From Thiobaca trueperi (lineage in GTDB: Bacteria > Pseudomonadota > Gammaproteobacteria > Chromatiales > Chromatiaceae), in the NCBI RefSeq assembly GCF_004342175.1, contig NZ_SMAO01000014.1, forward strand, positions 1-44,717: a stretch of DNA of 44,717 nucleotides, in the 5' to 3' direction. The notes beneath the pieces were generated by a model. It saw only the letters and a program-made list of their open reading frames with translations. It did not search any database and was not told the origin of the DNA. Positions within the stretch are counted from its first letter, which is position 1. Each line of letters opens with the position of its first letter. The position numbers and the translations under genes were made by a program. Below, piece after piece: positions 33,844 through 42,684 of this stretch.

Positions 33844-35796
33844 ATGGACGATAGCGCCAGTCTCGAACCCCTGCCAGCCGGGACGTCTCTGCACGAGTTT
33901 GTCATTCGCGAACCGCTCGGACGGGGAGGGGTCGGCATCGTCTATGCCGCCGAGCATGCGATTCTGCGCGAAACCTTTGTCATCAAGGAGTTCCTGCCGC
34001 GTCATCTGGCGTATCGGGCGGACGGCAGGCGCGTGGCGGCGCGCCCCGGTCAGGAGTCCGTTTACGAGCAGCTGCGTCAGAAATTTCTGGAGGAGGGCCA
34101 GACGCTGGTCCAGTTGGCCCGTCCGCGGCCGCATCCGAATCTGGTGCAGGTCACGGACGCCTTTCACGAAAACGATACCGTCTATCTGTGCATGCGCTTC
34201 GAGCGTGGCGAGCCCTTGGACGCCATCCTGGAGGCGCGCGGACGCATCGGCGAGGCGGAGCTGATGCGCTGGATCCTGCCCCTGCTGGATGGTCTGGAGC
34301 ATGCCCATGCCCGTCAGGTCTGGCATCGTGACATCAAGCCCTCGAATATCCTGATCCGTGAGGATGGGACGCCGCTGCTCATCGATTTCGGTGCGGCCCA
34401 TCGTGAGCGGGCGGACAGTGCGGTGAGCGTCATCTCGCAATACACCCCGAGTTTTGCCGCGCCGGAGCAGATGTTCGGTGGCGCGCAGGGACCCTGGACG
34501 GATATCTACGCCATGGCCGCGACCGGGTTTTACGCCGTGACCGGCGGACCGCCGCCGCCTCGCCTGAGTCCCGACTGGCAGACGCAATGCTGTGGCTATC
34601 ATCCGTCGTTTCTGATGGCGCTGGAGGCCGGGCTGCAATTCGATTCGCAGCAGCGGCCCCAAACCGTCGCGCAGTGGCGAACGCTCTTCAAGCGGGTTGT
34701 GGAAGCGGATGTCGAGACGCGCGTCGTCGGAATCGGGGAGGCTGAGACGCTGCGTCAGGTGATCGCGCCCCCAGCCACTTCGTCTGGCACCGCGCCTCAG
34801 TCGGCGCCAGATCCTGCCGGGCCGTCGGAGAGCCGTCTCAGCCGGCTCCGCGATCAGCCGGATCGGTCGCCGCCACCCGGACGCTGGATCTATCCGCTGG
34901 CGGGCCTGGCGGTTCTGCTTCTGAGTCTTCCGCTCGGATTTCTGGCGCGCGACTGGATCGGCGCGCCCGACAGGGTGGATCCGCCGTTGCCGCTCGATTC
35001 AACTCCCGTCCCGCCTGAGGTCAGCGTACCGGACAGCCGCCAGACGCATCAGCCAGCGGGTGGGGGGGAATCCTCAGAGGCCGGACCATTGGATGCGGCG
35101 CAACTGGCCGAGCGGCTGGGTCTGGCCGGGCTGGACTGCGCGCGCGTGAAGCTTGAGTCCATGCGTGACACGGATCTGCGGCTGTCGGGTTATCTGCGTG
35201 ATCGCGCACAACTGACAAAGCTGATTGAGCGTCTGAATGAGCTGGCGCCCGATGCGGCGGTCGATGATCGCGACATCGCCTTTGCGGCGCCCTTTTGCGA
35301 CATCCTCGCCAGGATGAGTGCGGTCGGTGCCGATGGGGCAGGGCATCCGGGCATGCCGGCCATCCTCTTCAGCCATCCGGATCGGCTCTATCACGAAGAG
35401 GACTATCTGGTGCTGACGGTTGCCAACGCAGGCGCGGTTGGCGGCTATCTCTATCTGGATTTCATCGACAGCAATCAGGATGTCGTGCATCTGTTCCCGA
35501 CGGCGGCCATGCCGGATCACTTCGTCGCGCCGGGCGCGCAGATTGTCATTGGCGCACGCGACGATGCTCAATGCGAACAAGAGCCAGACGCCTGCTTCGT
35601 GGTCTCGCGTCCGCATGGCAACAATCTCATTCTGGCCACCTGGAGCGAGACGCCGCTGTTTGCGCGGCGGCGGATCGATCAATCGGAGCCTGCCGGGGCT
35701 TATCTCACCGCACTCACCGCCGCGCTTGACAATGGCCTGTCAGGCAGGCCGGTTCGGCACGCTGTCGCCTATCATTTCTTCACGACCATGCACTGA
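33844..35796 (+). CDS. Membrane Ser/Thr kinase with DUF4384-like domain
   Basis: 650 residues from the ATG at 33844, preferred because GAGGA precedes it; an ATG at 33814 is possible. The kinase domain has GRGGVGIVY (glycine loop), VIKEF (catalytic Lys), HRDIKPSN (catalytic loop), DFGAAH and APEQ. A proline-rich linker and one membrane segment (YPLAGLAVLLLSLPLGFLA, about 355-373) lead to a periplasmic C-terminus. The last 130 residues (FSHPDRLYHEEDYLVLTVAN, then HLFPTA) resemble DUF4384, seen in kinase and CHAT proteins. It is divergent from tpsA and shares a 175-base control region. Sensing of the surface or envelope state is inferred. Confidence 0.88.
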   Translation: MDDSASLEPLPAGTSLHEFVIREPLGRGGVGIVYAAEHAILRETFVIKEFLPRHLAYRADGRRVAARPGQESVYEQLRQKFLEEGQTLVQLARPRPHPNLVQVTDAFHENDTVYLCMRFERGEPLDAILEARGRIGEAELMRWILPLLDGLEHAHARQVWHRDIKPSNILIREDGTPLLIDFGAAHRERADSAVSVISQYTPSFAAPEQMFGGAQGPWTDIYAMAATGFYAVTGGPPPPRLSPDWQTQCCGYHPSFLMALEAGLQFDSQQRPQTVAQWRTLFKRVVEADVETRVVGIGEAETLRQVIAPPATSSGTAPQSAPDPAGPSESRLSRLRDQPDRSPPPGRWIYPLAGLAVLLLSLPLGFLARDWIGAPDRVDPPLPLDSTPVPPEVSVPDSRQTHQPAGGGESSEAGPLDAAQLAERLGLAGLDCARVKLESMRDTDLRLSGYLRDRAQLTKLIERLNELAPDAAVDDRDIAFAAPFCDILARMSAVGADGAGHPGMPAILFSHPDRLYHEEDYLVLTVANAGAVGGYLYLDFIDSNQDVVHLFPTAAMPDHFVAPGAQIVIGARDDAQCEQEPDACFVVSRPHGNNLILATWSETPLFARRRIDQSEPAGAYLTALTAALDNGLSGRPVRHAVAYHFFTTMH

Positions 35797-35807
35797 AGCC
35801 ATCCGCG

Positions 35808-36467
35808 CTATTCCCCGGCTGGCAGCAGACGCACCCGCCGATTGATGCTTGCCCTTGGATTCTCGCGGTCGTAGGGCTCGGTCTGACCCTTGCCGACGGC
35901 GATCAGTTTTTGCGGTTCGATTCCGAACTGATCGATGAGATAGCGTTGCGCCGACTGCGCACGTCGTTCCGACAGCCCCTGGTTATAATCGGCGGAACCC
36001 GAGGCATCGGTATGGCCTTCGATCAGCCAGGAGATCCCGCTGAATTGCGGCAAGGCCAGTGCCTGGCCGAGTTTTTTCAGCTCCATTCTGGAGGCGTTGG
36101 TGAGTTGCGCCGAGTCATAGCCGAAGTAGATCGAGATCCCGTTCGAGGTGTCGGCGTTTTGAGTCGGATCAGGGGTGTAAATGTCCGGACTGGAGACAGT
36201 TGCGGCGCGTGCGGTCTCCGCGCGTGATGCCGGTGCCGGCTGGGACTTGGTGCGATGGCCGGTGTTGGGCGCCTGTTCCGACTGACGCGCGGCCTGACGC
36301 TCGCGTCCGGTGACGAGGCCGCGTTTGCGCTCCATGACCCGGTTCAACGCCTGTTCATAGTCCTGAACGCTCGCGCCGCGCTTCATATATTCTTCAGCGT
36401 GCGCGACAGACACTCCACCAGTGATCGCGAATAGCATCATCAGATTGATTAGAATGGGCTTTTTCAT
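35808..36467 (-). CDS. OmpA-family peptidoglycan-associated protein
   Basis: 219 residues: signal peptide (MKKPILINLMMLFAITGGVSVAHA), a charged coiled linker (about 30-95) and a C-terminal OmpA-like domain. The domain has IYFGYDSAQLTNASRMELKKL, WLIEGHTDASGSADYNQGLS, RRAQSAQRYL and NRRVRLLPAGE. All peptidoglycan-binding signatures are present. No lipobox cysteine is seen, so it is periplasmic or a membrane-associated protein. Its 3' end meets the kinase gene 11 bases away, convergent. Confidence 0.88.
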   Translation of the reverse strand: MKKPILINLMMLFAITGGVSVAHAEEYMKRGASVQDYEQALNRVMERKRGLVTGRERQAARQSEQAPNTGHRTKSQPAPASRAETARAATVSSPDIYTPDPTQNADTSNGISIYFGYDSAQLTNASRMELKKLGQALALPQFSGISWLIEGHTDASGSADYNQGLSERRAQSAQRYLIDQFGIEPQKLIAVGKGQTEPYDRENPRASINRRVRLLPAGE

Positions 36468-36719
36468 GGGTTTTCACCATTTGGCGAGTTCTGACTGATG
36501 GTCGGCGGAAATTTTATCATCCATGGAAAATGTTGCCCCCGTTTGCAAAAAATGCTTTGCTGGCGGGAGTTGACTGTGCCTGGTTGTGAAAAACAGCGCC
36601 AGCGTTTATGGTTGTTCAATCGAGTATAGACATCTCACGCGCCCACCCTGTACAAGTCGCGGCGGTTATGCCGGCCCTGCCTGCCAGTCCCACGCCAACG
36701 AATCGGATAACTGCCCAAG

Positions 36720-37337
36720 ATGCTTGAGGTGACGAAGCTGGAATGCCGACGCGGCGATCGGCGGCTGTTCTCCGGACTGGATTTCGCCCTCGACGCCGGC
36801 ACTCTGCTGCATGTGCGCGGGCGCAACGGCAGCGGCAAGACCACTCTGCTGCGCACCCTCTGCGGACTCTTCACCCCGGATGCGGGCGAGATTCGCTGGC
36901 GGGGACAGCCGACGCGGGAGCTGGGCGAGGAATTCCAGCGCGATCTGCTCTATTTCGGTCATCTCAACGGCATCAAGGGCGATCTGAGCGGGATCGAAAA
37001 CCTCACCATTGCCGCCACCCTGGACGGCGACCGCGTCGATCAGCCGGCGATCTGGGAGGCGCTGAAACAGATCGGGCTGGCGGGTTTCGAGGATCTGCCG
37101 ACCCGCATGCTCTCCCAGGGGCAGAAGAAACGGGTCGCGCTGGCACGGCTCATCCTCAGCCGGGCGCCCCTCTGGATCCTGGATGAACCCTTCACCGCAC
37201 TGGATACCGGCGCCGTGGCCCTGCTCCAGCGTCTGATCGCCGATCACATCGCCGCTGGCGGGCTGGCTGTCCTGACCACGCACCAGGAGGTGCCGCTGAC
37301 CTCGGGTCAGATCCGGCGCCTGGATCTGGGGAACTGA
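36720..37337 (+). CDS. ccmA: Cytochrome c maturation ATP-binding protein CcmA
   Basis: This 205-residue ATPase of the CcmAB(C) complex drives release of holo-CcmE during System I haem delivery. Walker A GRNGSGKTTLL (residues 34-44), signature LSQGQKKRVALARL and Walker B LWILDEPFTALD are present, with switch His in LTTHQE. The short length is typical. The 252 bases upstream (36468-36719) carry the promoter region shared divergently with the OmpA gene; no convincing -35/-10 pair stood out. It is the first gene of the ccm operon. Confidence 0.95.
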   Translation: MLEVTKLECRRGDRRLFSGLDFALDAGTLLHVRGRNGSGKTTLLRTLCGLFTPDAGEIRWRGQPTRELGEEFQRDLLYFGHLNGIKGDLSGIENLTIAATLDGDRVDQPAIWEALKQIGLAGFEDLPTRMLSQGQKKRVALARLILSRAPLWILDEPFTALDTGAVALLQRLIADHIAAGGLAVLTTHQEVPLTSGQIRRLDLGN

Positions 37338-37342
37338 TCATC

Positions 37343-38014
37343 ATGCTGCGAGTCTTCTGGTGCGTTCTCACCCGCGACCTGACGCTGGCCCTGCGCCGCC
37401 GTACCGACGTGCTGACCACGCTGTTCTTTTTTGTCATCGTCGTCAGTCTCTTTCCGCTGGGCGTCGGCACCGAGCGCCAGGTCTTGCAGATCCTCGGTCC
37501 CGGCGTGGTCTGGGTCGCGGCGCTGCTGGCCTCAATGCTGGCGCTGGAACGTCTCTTTGCGGCGGACTACGAAGACGGCACGCTCGAACAGATGCTCCTG
37601 ACGGCGCAACCCCTGTCGCTGCTGGTACTGGCCAAGATCACCGCGCACTGGCTCCTGACCGGGCTGCCGCTGGTGCTGATCGCCCCGCTGGTCGGCATGC
37701 AGTATCACCTGTCCGACACCGCCATCGGGGTCATGATGCTGGCGCTGCTGCTCGGCACCCCGGTATTGAGCCTGATCGGTGCCATCGGCGCGGCCCTGAC
37801 GCTCGGACTGCGCGGCGGCGGCATCCTGCTGTCGCTCCTGATTCTGCCACTTTATATCCCGGTGCTGGTCTATGGAGCGGGCGCGATTGAGGTGAGTGTC
37901 ATCGATCTGTCAGACACCCAGCCGTATCTTGGGCTGCTGGGAGCCTTTCTGCTGGTGGCGCTGATTTTTGCGCCGGTGGCGTCGGCGGCGGCGTTGCGGA
38001 TTTCGGTTGAGTAG
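37343..38014 (+). CDS. ccmB: Haem exporter permease CcmB
   Basis: This 223-residue membrane protein has six hydrophobic segments and the CcmB opening VFWCVLTRDLTLALRRRTDVLTTLFFFVIVVSLFPLGVG. YEDGTLEQMLLTAQPLSLLVLAKI is a conserved cytoplasmic region. It partners with CcmA and starts five bases after its stop. A foreign-looking gene pair lies between ccmB and ccmC. Confidence 0.95.
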   Translation: MLRVFWCVLTRDLTLALRRRTDVLTTLFFFVIVVSLFPLGVGTERQVLQILGPGVVWVAALLASMLALERLFAADYEDGTLEQMLLTAQPLSLLVLAKITAHWLLTGLPLVLIAPLVGMQYHLSDTAIGVMMLALLLGTPVLSLIGAIGAALTLGLRGGGILLSLLILPLYIPVLVYGAGAIEVSVIDLSDTQPYLGLLGAFLLVALIFAPVASAAALRISVE

Positions 38015-38063
38015 CTGTGAGGCTGACTCACGCATTCAAAAAGCGACTTATCCTGAATCAGCC

Positions 38064-38300
38064 ATGCCGACAGTGATGAAAATCGGGGGATTCCGCTTTC
38101 ATTTTTATTCGGATGAAGGCGCCGAACCACCGCATATTCATGTGCGCTGCGCCGATGGCGAGTGCAAGTTCTGGCTCTCGCCAATCGCTTTGGCACGTAA
38201 TCGTGGCATACCTGTACATGATTTGCGAGAAATTGAGCGGCTTGTGTTTGAAAATAAACAAATCCTGACTGAAATCTATGATGAATACCATCACTACTGA
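38064..38300 (+). CDS. DUF4160 protein
   Basis: 78 residues from the ATG at 38064 (MPTVMKIGGFRFHFYSDEG), with the DUF4160 hallmark EPPHIHVRCADGECKFWL and a basic/aromatic tail. The upstream in-frame extension lies within ccmB and is not used. The gene is clearly less GC-rich than its ccm neighbours. It overlaps the DUF2442 gene downstream. DUF4160-DUF2442 pairs are widespread in bacterial genomes and resemble toxin-antitoxin operons in size and layout; the function is not established. Confidence 0.8.
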   Translation: MPTVMKIGGFRFHFYSDEGAEPPHIHVRCADGECKFWLSPIALARNRGIPVHDLREIERLVFENKQILTEIYDEYHHY

Positions 38301-38553
38301 GACAGAGCCTGTCGCCATCAATGCCTGGACGGAAGGCAGGATGATCTACGTCGAGTTAATGGATGGACGCATTGTCGGCTTTCCCGCTGACCGCTTCCAA
38401 ATTCTAAGTCAAGCATCCGAGAAACAACTTAAAAGCGTTCAAATTGAAGTGAACGGGCACGCATTGAGATGGGAAGAACTTGACGAAGATTTAACCATTG
38501 CCGGAATTATCGCTGGAAGATTTCAACTGCCGCTGCCCCGGCAGGCGGCTTAG
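38278..38553 (+). CDS. DUF2442 protein
   Basis: 91 residues from ATG 38278 (a second ATG follows at 38281), overlapping the DUF4160 gene by 23 bases. The core IYVELMDGRIVGFPADRFQ...WEELDEDLTIAGIIAGRF is the DUF2442 pattern, a small beta-rich domain. With DUF4160 it forms an AT-richer cassette interrupting ccmB-ccmC on the operon's own strand, so it is expressed with the operon or from its own promoter. Confidence 0.8.
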   Translation: MMNTITTETEPVAINAWTEGRMIYVELMDGRIVGFPADRFQILSQASEKQLKSVQIEVNGHALRWEELDEDLTIAGIIAGRFQLPLPRQAA

Positions 38554-38616
38554 CCAAAATCAAGAGCAGGATCAGGCGCGACACGCTCTCCAACCAACAC
38601 GGCTCCAATCAACCCA

Positions 38617-39375
38617 ATGACTCTGAATTGGTTCAAACTTGCATCCCCCGCCTCTTTCTATCCCATCGCTGGGCGACTGATCCCGGCGTTCTGGATCCTC
38701 ACCGCCCTGCTGCTCGTCGTCGGGCTCTATTGGGGTTTCTTTCAGACCCCCGATCAGCTCGGCGGCAGTAATCCACAGAGGGAGTATTACCGCATCATCT
38801 TCATCCATGTGCCCTCGGCCTGGATGTCGATGTGGCTCTATGTCGTCATGGTCGGTTGGGCGGCCATCGGTCTGGTGTTCAACACCCGGCTGTCCTTCAT
38901 GATGGCCAACGCGGTGGCGCCAACCGGCGCGATCTTCACCTTCCTGGCGCTCTGGACCGGGGCCTTCTGGGGCCGCACGAGCTGGGGCACCTATTGGGAC
39001 TGGGATCCGCGCCTGACCTCCGAACTGGTGCTGTTTTTCATGTATATCGGCTACATGGCGCTGCATTCGGCCATCGACGACACCCGGCGTGCGGATCGCG
39101 CCGCGGCCCTGCTCGCCATCGTCGGACTCGTGATGGTGCCGGTCATTTTCTGGTCCATCAACTGTCCGGATCCGACCCAGTGCGCGGCGCTGCACCAGCG
39201 TTCCGGTCTGGGTCGCGTCGATGGCAACATCCTGTTCGCGATGCTGATCATGACCCTGGCCTTCTGGATGCATTCGTTCGCGACCATTTTCATGCGTCTG
39301 CGCAGCATCATCCTGACCCGCGAGGCCGACAGCCAGTGGGTGCGCGAACTCCTGAATCCTGAGGATCGAACATGA
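38617..39375 (+). CDS. ccmC: Haem exporter CcmC
   Basis: This 252-residue haem-handling protein has six membrane segments and the tryptophan-rich motif WGRTSWGTYWDWDPRLTSEL, which presents haem to CcmE. Conserved histidines are in FIHVPSAWMSM and HSFATIFM. Length is normal. The TGA overlaps the ATG of ccmD. Confidence 0.96.
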   Translation: MTLNWFKLASPASFYPIAGRLIPAFWILTALLLVVGLYWGFFQTPDQLGGSNPQREYYRIIFIHVPSAWMSMWLYVVMVGWAAIGLVFNTRLSFMMANAVAPTGAIFTFLALWTGAFWGRTSWGTYWDWDPRLTSELVLFFMYIGYMALHSAIDDTRRADRAAALLAIVGLVMVPVIFWSINCPDPTQCAALHQRSGLGRVDGNILFAMLIMTLAFWMHSFATIFMRLRSIILTREADSQWVRELLNPEDRT

Positions 39376-39545
39376 GCCAATTCTTCTCGCAAGGCGGTTA
39401 CGCCTTCTTCGTCTGGGGCGCTTATGGCATGGTCGCGCTCCTGCTGCTGGCCGAAATCCTGCAACTGCGCGCGCAGCGGCGAACTATTCTGGCGCGACTT
39501 GGTCGATTGAGCCGGATTCGCGAGACTGAACAACGGCACGACTGA
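39372..39545 (+). CDS. ccmD: Haem exporter small subunit CcmD
   Basis: 57 residues: MSQFFSQGGYAFFVWGAYGMVALLLLAEILQLRAQRRTIL and a basic tail. One membrane segment is flanked by the FFxxGGYAFFVWGAYG motif, standard for CcmD. It helps release holo-CcmE from CcmABC. The ATGA overlap with ccmC and position before ccmE confirm the call. Confidence 0.93.
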   Translation: MSQFFSQGGYAFFVWGAYGMVALLLLAEILQLRAQRRTILARLGRLSRIRETEQRHD

Positions 39546-39575
39546 CCGGGCCTGTGACTTCGGAGACTGTTAAGC

Positions 39576-40049
39576 ATGAAACCAAGACAGAAACGATTGG
39601 CCTTCGTGGGCCTGGCGATTCTGGGGATCGGCGCGGCGTCGGCGCTGGCCCTGACCGCGCTCCAGAGCAATATTTCCTATTTTTTCAGCCCGTCGCAGGT
39701 GCTGGCCAACGAGGCGCCGCCTGATCATGTCTTCCGGCTCGGCGGATTGGTCACCAAAGGCACGGTCACGCGCCAGCAGGACGGGCTGACGGTTCATTTC
39801 GATGTCACCGATAACGCCGAGACGGTCAAGGTTGCCTATACCGGGATCCTGCCCGACCTCTTCAGCGAGGGCAAAGGCGTGGTGACCAAGGGCAAGCTGG
39901 GGCCGGACGGCATCTTTTATGCCGACGAGGTGCTCGCCAAGCACGATGAGGAATACCTGCCTCCCGAGGTCGCGAGCACACTCAAGACCGCTCATGCGGA
40001 AGGCGTGATCCAAGCGGCTGAGGCCAACGGCACCGGAGCATCCAACTGA
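39576..40049 (+). CDS. ccmE: Cytochrome c-type biogenesis haem chaperone CcmE
   Basis: 157 residues: an N-terminal membrane anchor (LAFVGLAILGIGAASALALTAL), a periplasmic OB-fold with FRLGGLV and the covalent haem-binding histidine in VLAKHDEEYLPPEV. It carries haem from CcmABCD to CcmF. The stop overlaps the ccmF start by one base. Confidence 0.96.
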   Translation: MKPRQKRLAFVGLAILGIGAASALALTALQSNISYFFSPSQVLANEAPPDHVFRLGGLVTKGTVTRQQDGLTVHFDVTDNAETVKVAYTGILPDLFSEGKGVVTKGKLGPDGIFYADEVLAKHDEEYLPPEVASTLKTAHAEGVIQAAEANGTGASN

Positions 40050-42031
40050 TGGTGCCTGAACTCGGTCATTTCGCCCTGCTGCTCGCCCTGTCCCTGACCC
40101 TGGTTCAGGCGAGTGTGCCGCTGATCGGCTCCTTCACCGGCAACCGCGCCTGGATGGAGCTGGCGCGCCCGCTCGCCTGGGGCCAGTTGACCTTCATCGT
40201 CATCGCCTTTCTCTGTCTGCTGCAAGCCTTTCTGACCGACGATTTCTCGGTCATCTATGTCGCGACCAATTCCAATTCGCTCATGCCGACCCCCTACAAG
40301 GTGTCGGCGATCTGGGGCGCGCATGAAGGGTCGCTGCTGCTCTGGGTGCTGATGCTGGCCGGTTGGGGGGCGGCGGTTGGTGCGCTCAGCCGCAATCTGC
40401 CGCTGGCCATGATCGCGCGTGTCATCTCGGTGCAGGGCATGATTGCGATTGGCTTTCTGCTGTTCATGCTGCTGACCTCCAATCCATTCGAGCGCATCTT
40501 CCCGGTCCCGCTCGAAGGCCGCGATCTGAATCCGCTGTTGCAGGATCCGGGTCTGGCGATCCATCCGCCGATGCTCTACATGGGCTATGTCGGCTTCTCG
40601 GTTGCCTTCGCCTTCGCCATCGCGGCCCTGATCGGCGGCAAGCTGGATTCGGCCTGGGCGCGCTGGTCGCGCCCCTGGACCACGGTCGCCTGGGTCTTTC
40701 TGACCATCGGCATCGCGCTTGGCTCCTGGTGGGCCTATTACGAACTCGGCTGGGGCGGCTGGTGGTTCTGGGATCCGGTCGAAAATGCCTCGTTCATGCC
40801 CTGGCTGGTGGGCACGGCGCTCATCCACTCGCTCGCGGTGACGGAGAAACGCGCGGCATTCAAGACCTGGACCGTGCTGCTGGCGATCTCGGCCTTTTCG
40901 CTCTCGCTGCTCGGCACCTTCCTGGTCCGCTCGGGTGTACTGACCTCGGTCCATGCCTTTGCGACCGACCCGACGCGCGGCAGCTTCATCCTGATCTTTC
41001 TCTGCATCGTCATCGGCGGTTCGCTGGCGCTCTACGCCTGGCGCGCGCCATCGATCTCGGGCGGCGGGCGCTTCGATCTGGTCTCGCGCGAGAGCTTCCT
41101 GCTGGCGAACAATCTGCTGCTTTCCACCCTGGCGCTGCTGGTGTTGTTCGGCACCCTGGCGCCGCTGATCTATGAGGCCGCCGGCTGGGGCAAGATCTCG
41201 GTCGGTTTCCCCTGGTTCAACAAGATGTTTATTTTTCTCTCGCCGCTGCTGATCCTGGCGATGGGCATCGGCCCCCTGACGCACTGGAAAAGTGATGAGC
41301 CCAAACGGCTGATCCGCTCGCTGTGGCTGGCTCTCGCGCTCGGCGTCCTCGTCTTTGTGCTCGCTGCGCTGGAAGTCTTCCCGGCCGGCAGTCTGGCGGT
41401 CGGCTTCGGGCTGGGCATGAGCGTCTGGCTGGTCGCGACCCATCTCATCAGTCTCGCCAGCCGACTCAGACATCGGGGCTGGTTCAAGGGGCTGGCGTCC
41501 GACCTCAGCGGCAACAGTCGCAGCTATTACGGCATGTGGCTGGCCCACATCGGCATCGCGGTTTTCATCGTCGGCGTCACCATGGTCTCCAATCACGGTA
41601 CCGAGACGGATATCCGCATGTCGCCGGGCAATGTCCATGAGGACTCGGGTTATCGCTTCCAGTTCAATGGCGTCCAGGTCGTTAAAGGCTCCAATTACGA
41701 CGCCTTCCGTGGCGAGTTCATCGTCTATCGGGGCGAACAGGAAATGACCCGGCTCTATCCCGAGAAGCGCAATTATTTCTCGGGCGGCATGCCCATGACC
41801 GAGGCCGCGATCGATGCCGGCTTCCTGCGCGATATTTACATCTCGCTCGGCGAGCCGGTGGGCGTTACCGGCGACTGGGCGCTGCGGGTTTATTACAAAC
41901 CCTATGTCCGCTGGATCTGGCTCGGCTGCATCCTGATGTCAATCGGCGGCATCCTGGCCGTGACTGATCGGCGCTATCGTACCGCCCGCCAGAGAGCCAT
42001 CGCGCCAGCCGGCGCTGTGGCGACCGCCTGA
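40049..42031 (+). CDS. ccmF: Cytochrome c haem lyase subunit CcmF
   Basis: This 660-residue polytopic membrane protein catalyses haem attachment together with CcmH and CcmI. The WWD motif GWGGWWFWDPVENASFMPWL is intact, with flanking conserved histidines (GAHEGSLLLW, DPGLAIHPPMLYMGYV). SGVLTSVHAFATDPTRG and the periplasmic C-terminal domain (HEDSGYRFQFNGV) are also present. Length is typical. A hairpin repeat separates it from ccmG. Confidence 0.96.
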   Translation: MVPELGHFALLLALSLTLVQASVPLIGSFTGNRAWMELARPLAWGQLTFIVIAFLCLLQAFLTDDFSVIYVATNSNSLMPTPYKVSAIWGAHEGSLLLWVLMLAGWGAAVGALSRNLPLAMIARVISVQGMIAIGFLLFMLLTSNPFERIFPVPLEGRDLNPLLQDPGLAIHPPMLYMGYVGFSVAFAFAIAALIGGKLDSAWARWSRPWTTVAWVFLTIGIALGSWWAYYELGWGGWWFWDPVENASFMPWLVGTALIHSLAVTEKRAAFKTWTVLLAISAFSLSLLGTFLVRSGVLTSVHAFATDPTRGSFILIFLCIVIGGSLALYAWRAPSISGGGRFDLVSRESFLLANNLLLSTLALLVLFGTLAPLIYEAAGWGKISVGFPWFNKMFIFLSPLLILAMGIGPLTHWKSDEPKRLIRSLWLALALGVLVFVLAALEVFPAGSLAVGFGLGMSVWLVATHLISLASRLRHRGWFKGLASDLSGNSRSYYGMWLAHIGIAVFIVGVTMVSNHGTETDIRMSPGNVHEDSGYRFQFNGVQVVKGSNYDAFRGEFIVYRGEQEMTRLYPEKRNYFSGGMPMTEAAIDAGFLRDIYISLGEPVGVTGDWALRVYYKPYVRWIWLGCILMSIGGILAVTDRRYRTARQRAIAPAGAVATA

Positions 42032-42044
42032 CGCTAAAGATTCA

Positions 42045-42106
42045 GACAGGATTAACAGGATTGACAGGGTTTTTAAGTCACTGTTTTAAATCCTGTTAAT
42101 CCTGTC
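42045..42106. repeat. Perfect 18-bp inverted AATCCTG repeat between ccmF and ccmG
   Basis: The arms GACAGGATTAACAGGATT (42045-42062) and AATCCTGTTAATCCTGTC (42089-42106) are exact complements around a 26-base loop. It interrupts the otherwise tightly packed ccm operon and would make a strong mRNA hairpin. Confidence 0.85.
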
Positions 42107-42150
42107 GAAAAAGATTTGATCACAGGCACGAATTTCAAAGACCTCACACC

Positions 42151-42684
42151 ATGAAAACATCCGCCACACGCGCACTCATCCCGCTGGGTATTTTCCTGGC
42201 CCTGGCCGCTCTGCTGTTCTACGGCTTGCAGTTGGATCCACGCAAGGTGCCATCGCCCCTGATCGACAAACCGGCCCCGGACTTCGCCCTGCCCTCGTTG
42301 AAGGATCCGGGCCAGACCATCACCCAGGACATCCTCAAGGGGAAGATCTCACTGGTGAATGTCTGGGCTTCCTGGTGTCCGTCCTGTCGTCAGGAACACG
42401 CCGAACTCATGCGGATCGCGCGCGACAATGACGTGCAGGTGATCGGCTTCAACTGGAAAGACAACCGCGCGGACGGGCTGAAGATGCTCCAGCAGTTCGG
42501 CGATCCCTATCTGGTCAGTCTCTACGATCCGGATAATCAGGCCGGGATCGACTGGGGCGTCTATGGCGCCCCCGAGACCTTCGTGGTGGATCAGGAAGGC
42601 ATCATTCGCCACAAACGGATCGGTCCCATCGACCGCGCCGTGTGGGAGAGCGAAATCCTTCCCGTCATCGAGCAATTACAATGA
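42151..42684 (+). CDS. ccmG: Periplasmic thiol:disulfide oxidoreductase CcmG/DsbE
   Basis: 177 residues with an N-terminal anchor (LIPLGIFLALAALLFYGLQL), then a thioredoxin fold with WCPSC active site in VNVWASWCPSCRQEH and the CcmG signature WGVYGAPETFVVD. It reduces the apocytochrome CXXCH cysteines before haem ligation. The stop overlaps the ATG of ccmH. Confidence 0.95.
   Translation: MKTSATRALIPLGIFLALAALLFYGLQLDPRKVPSPLIDKPAPDFALPSLKDPGQTITQDILKGKISLVNVWASWCPSCRQEHAELMRIARDNDVQVIGFNWKDNRADGLKMLQQFGDPYLVSLYDPDNQAGIDWGVYGAPETFVVDQEGIIRHKRIGPIDRAVWESEILPVIEQLQ

Noticed and set aside
39992-41638. Long minus-strand frame (548 codons) opposite ccmF
   Set aside because: Charged, repeat-poor antisense product; the plus strand encodes CcmF with its WWD motif.
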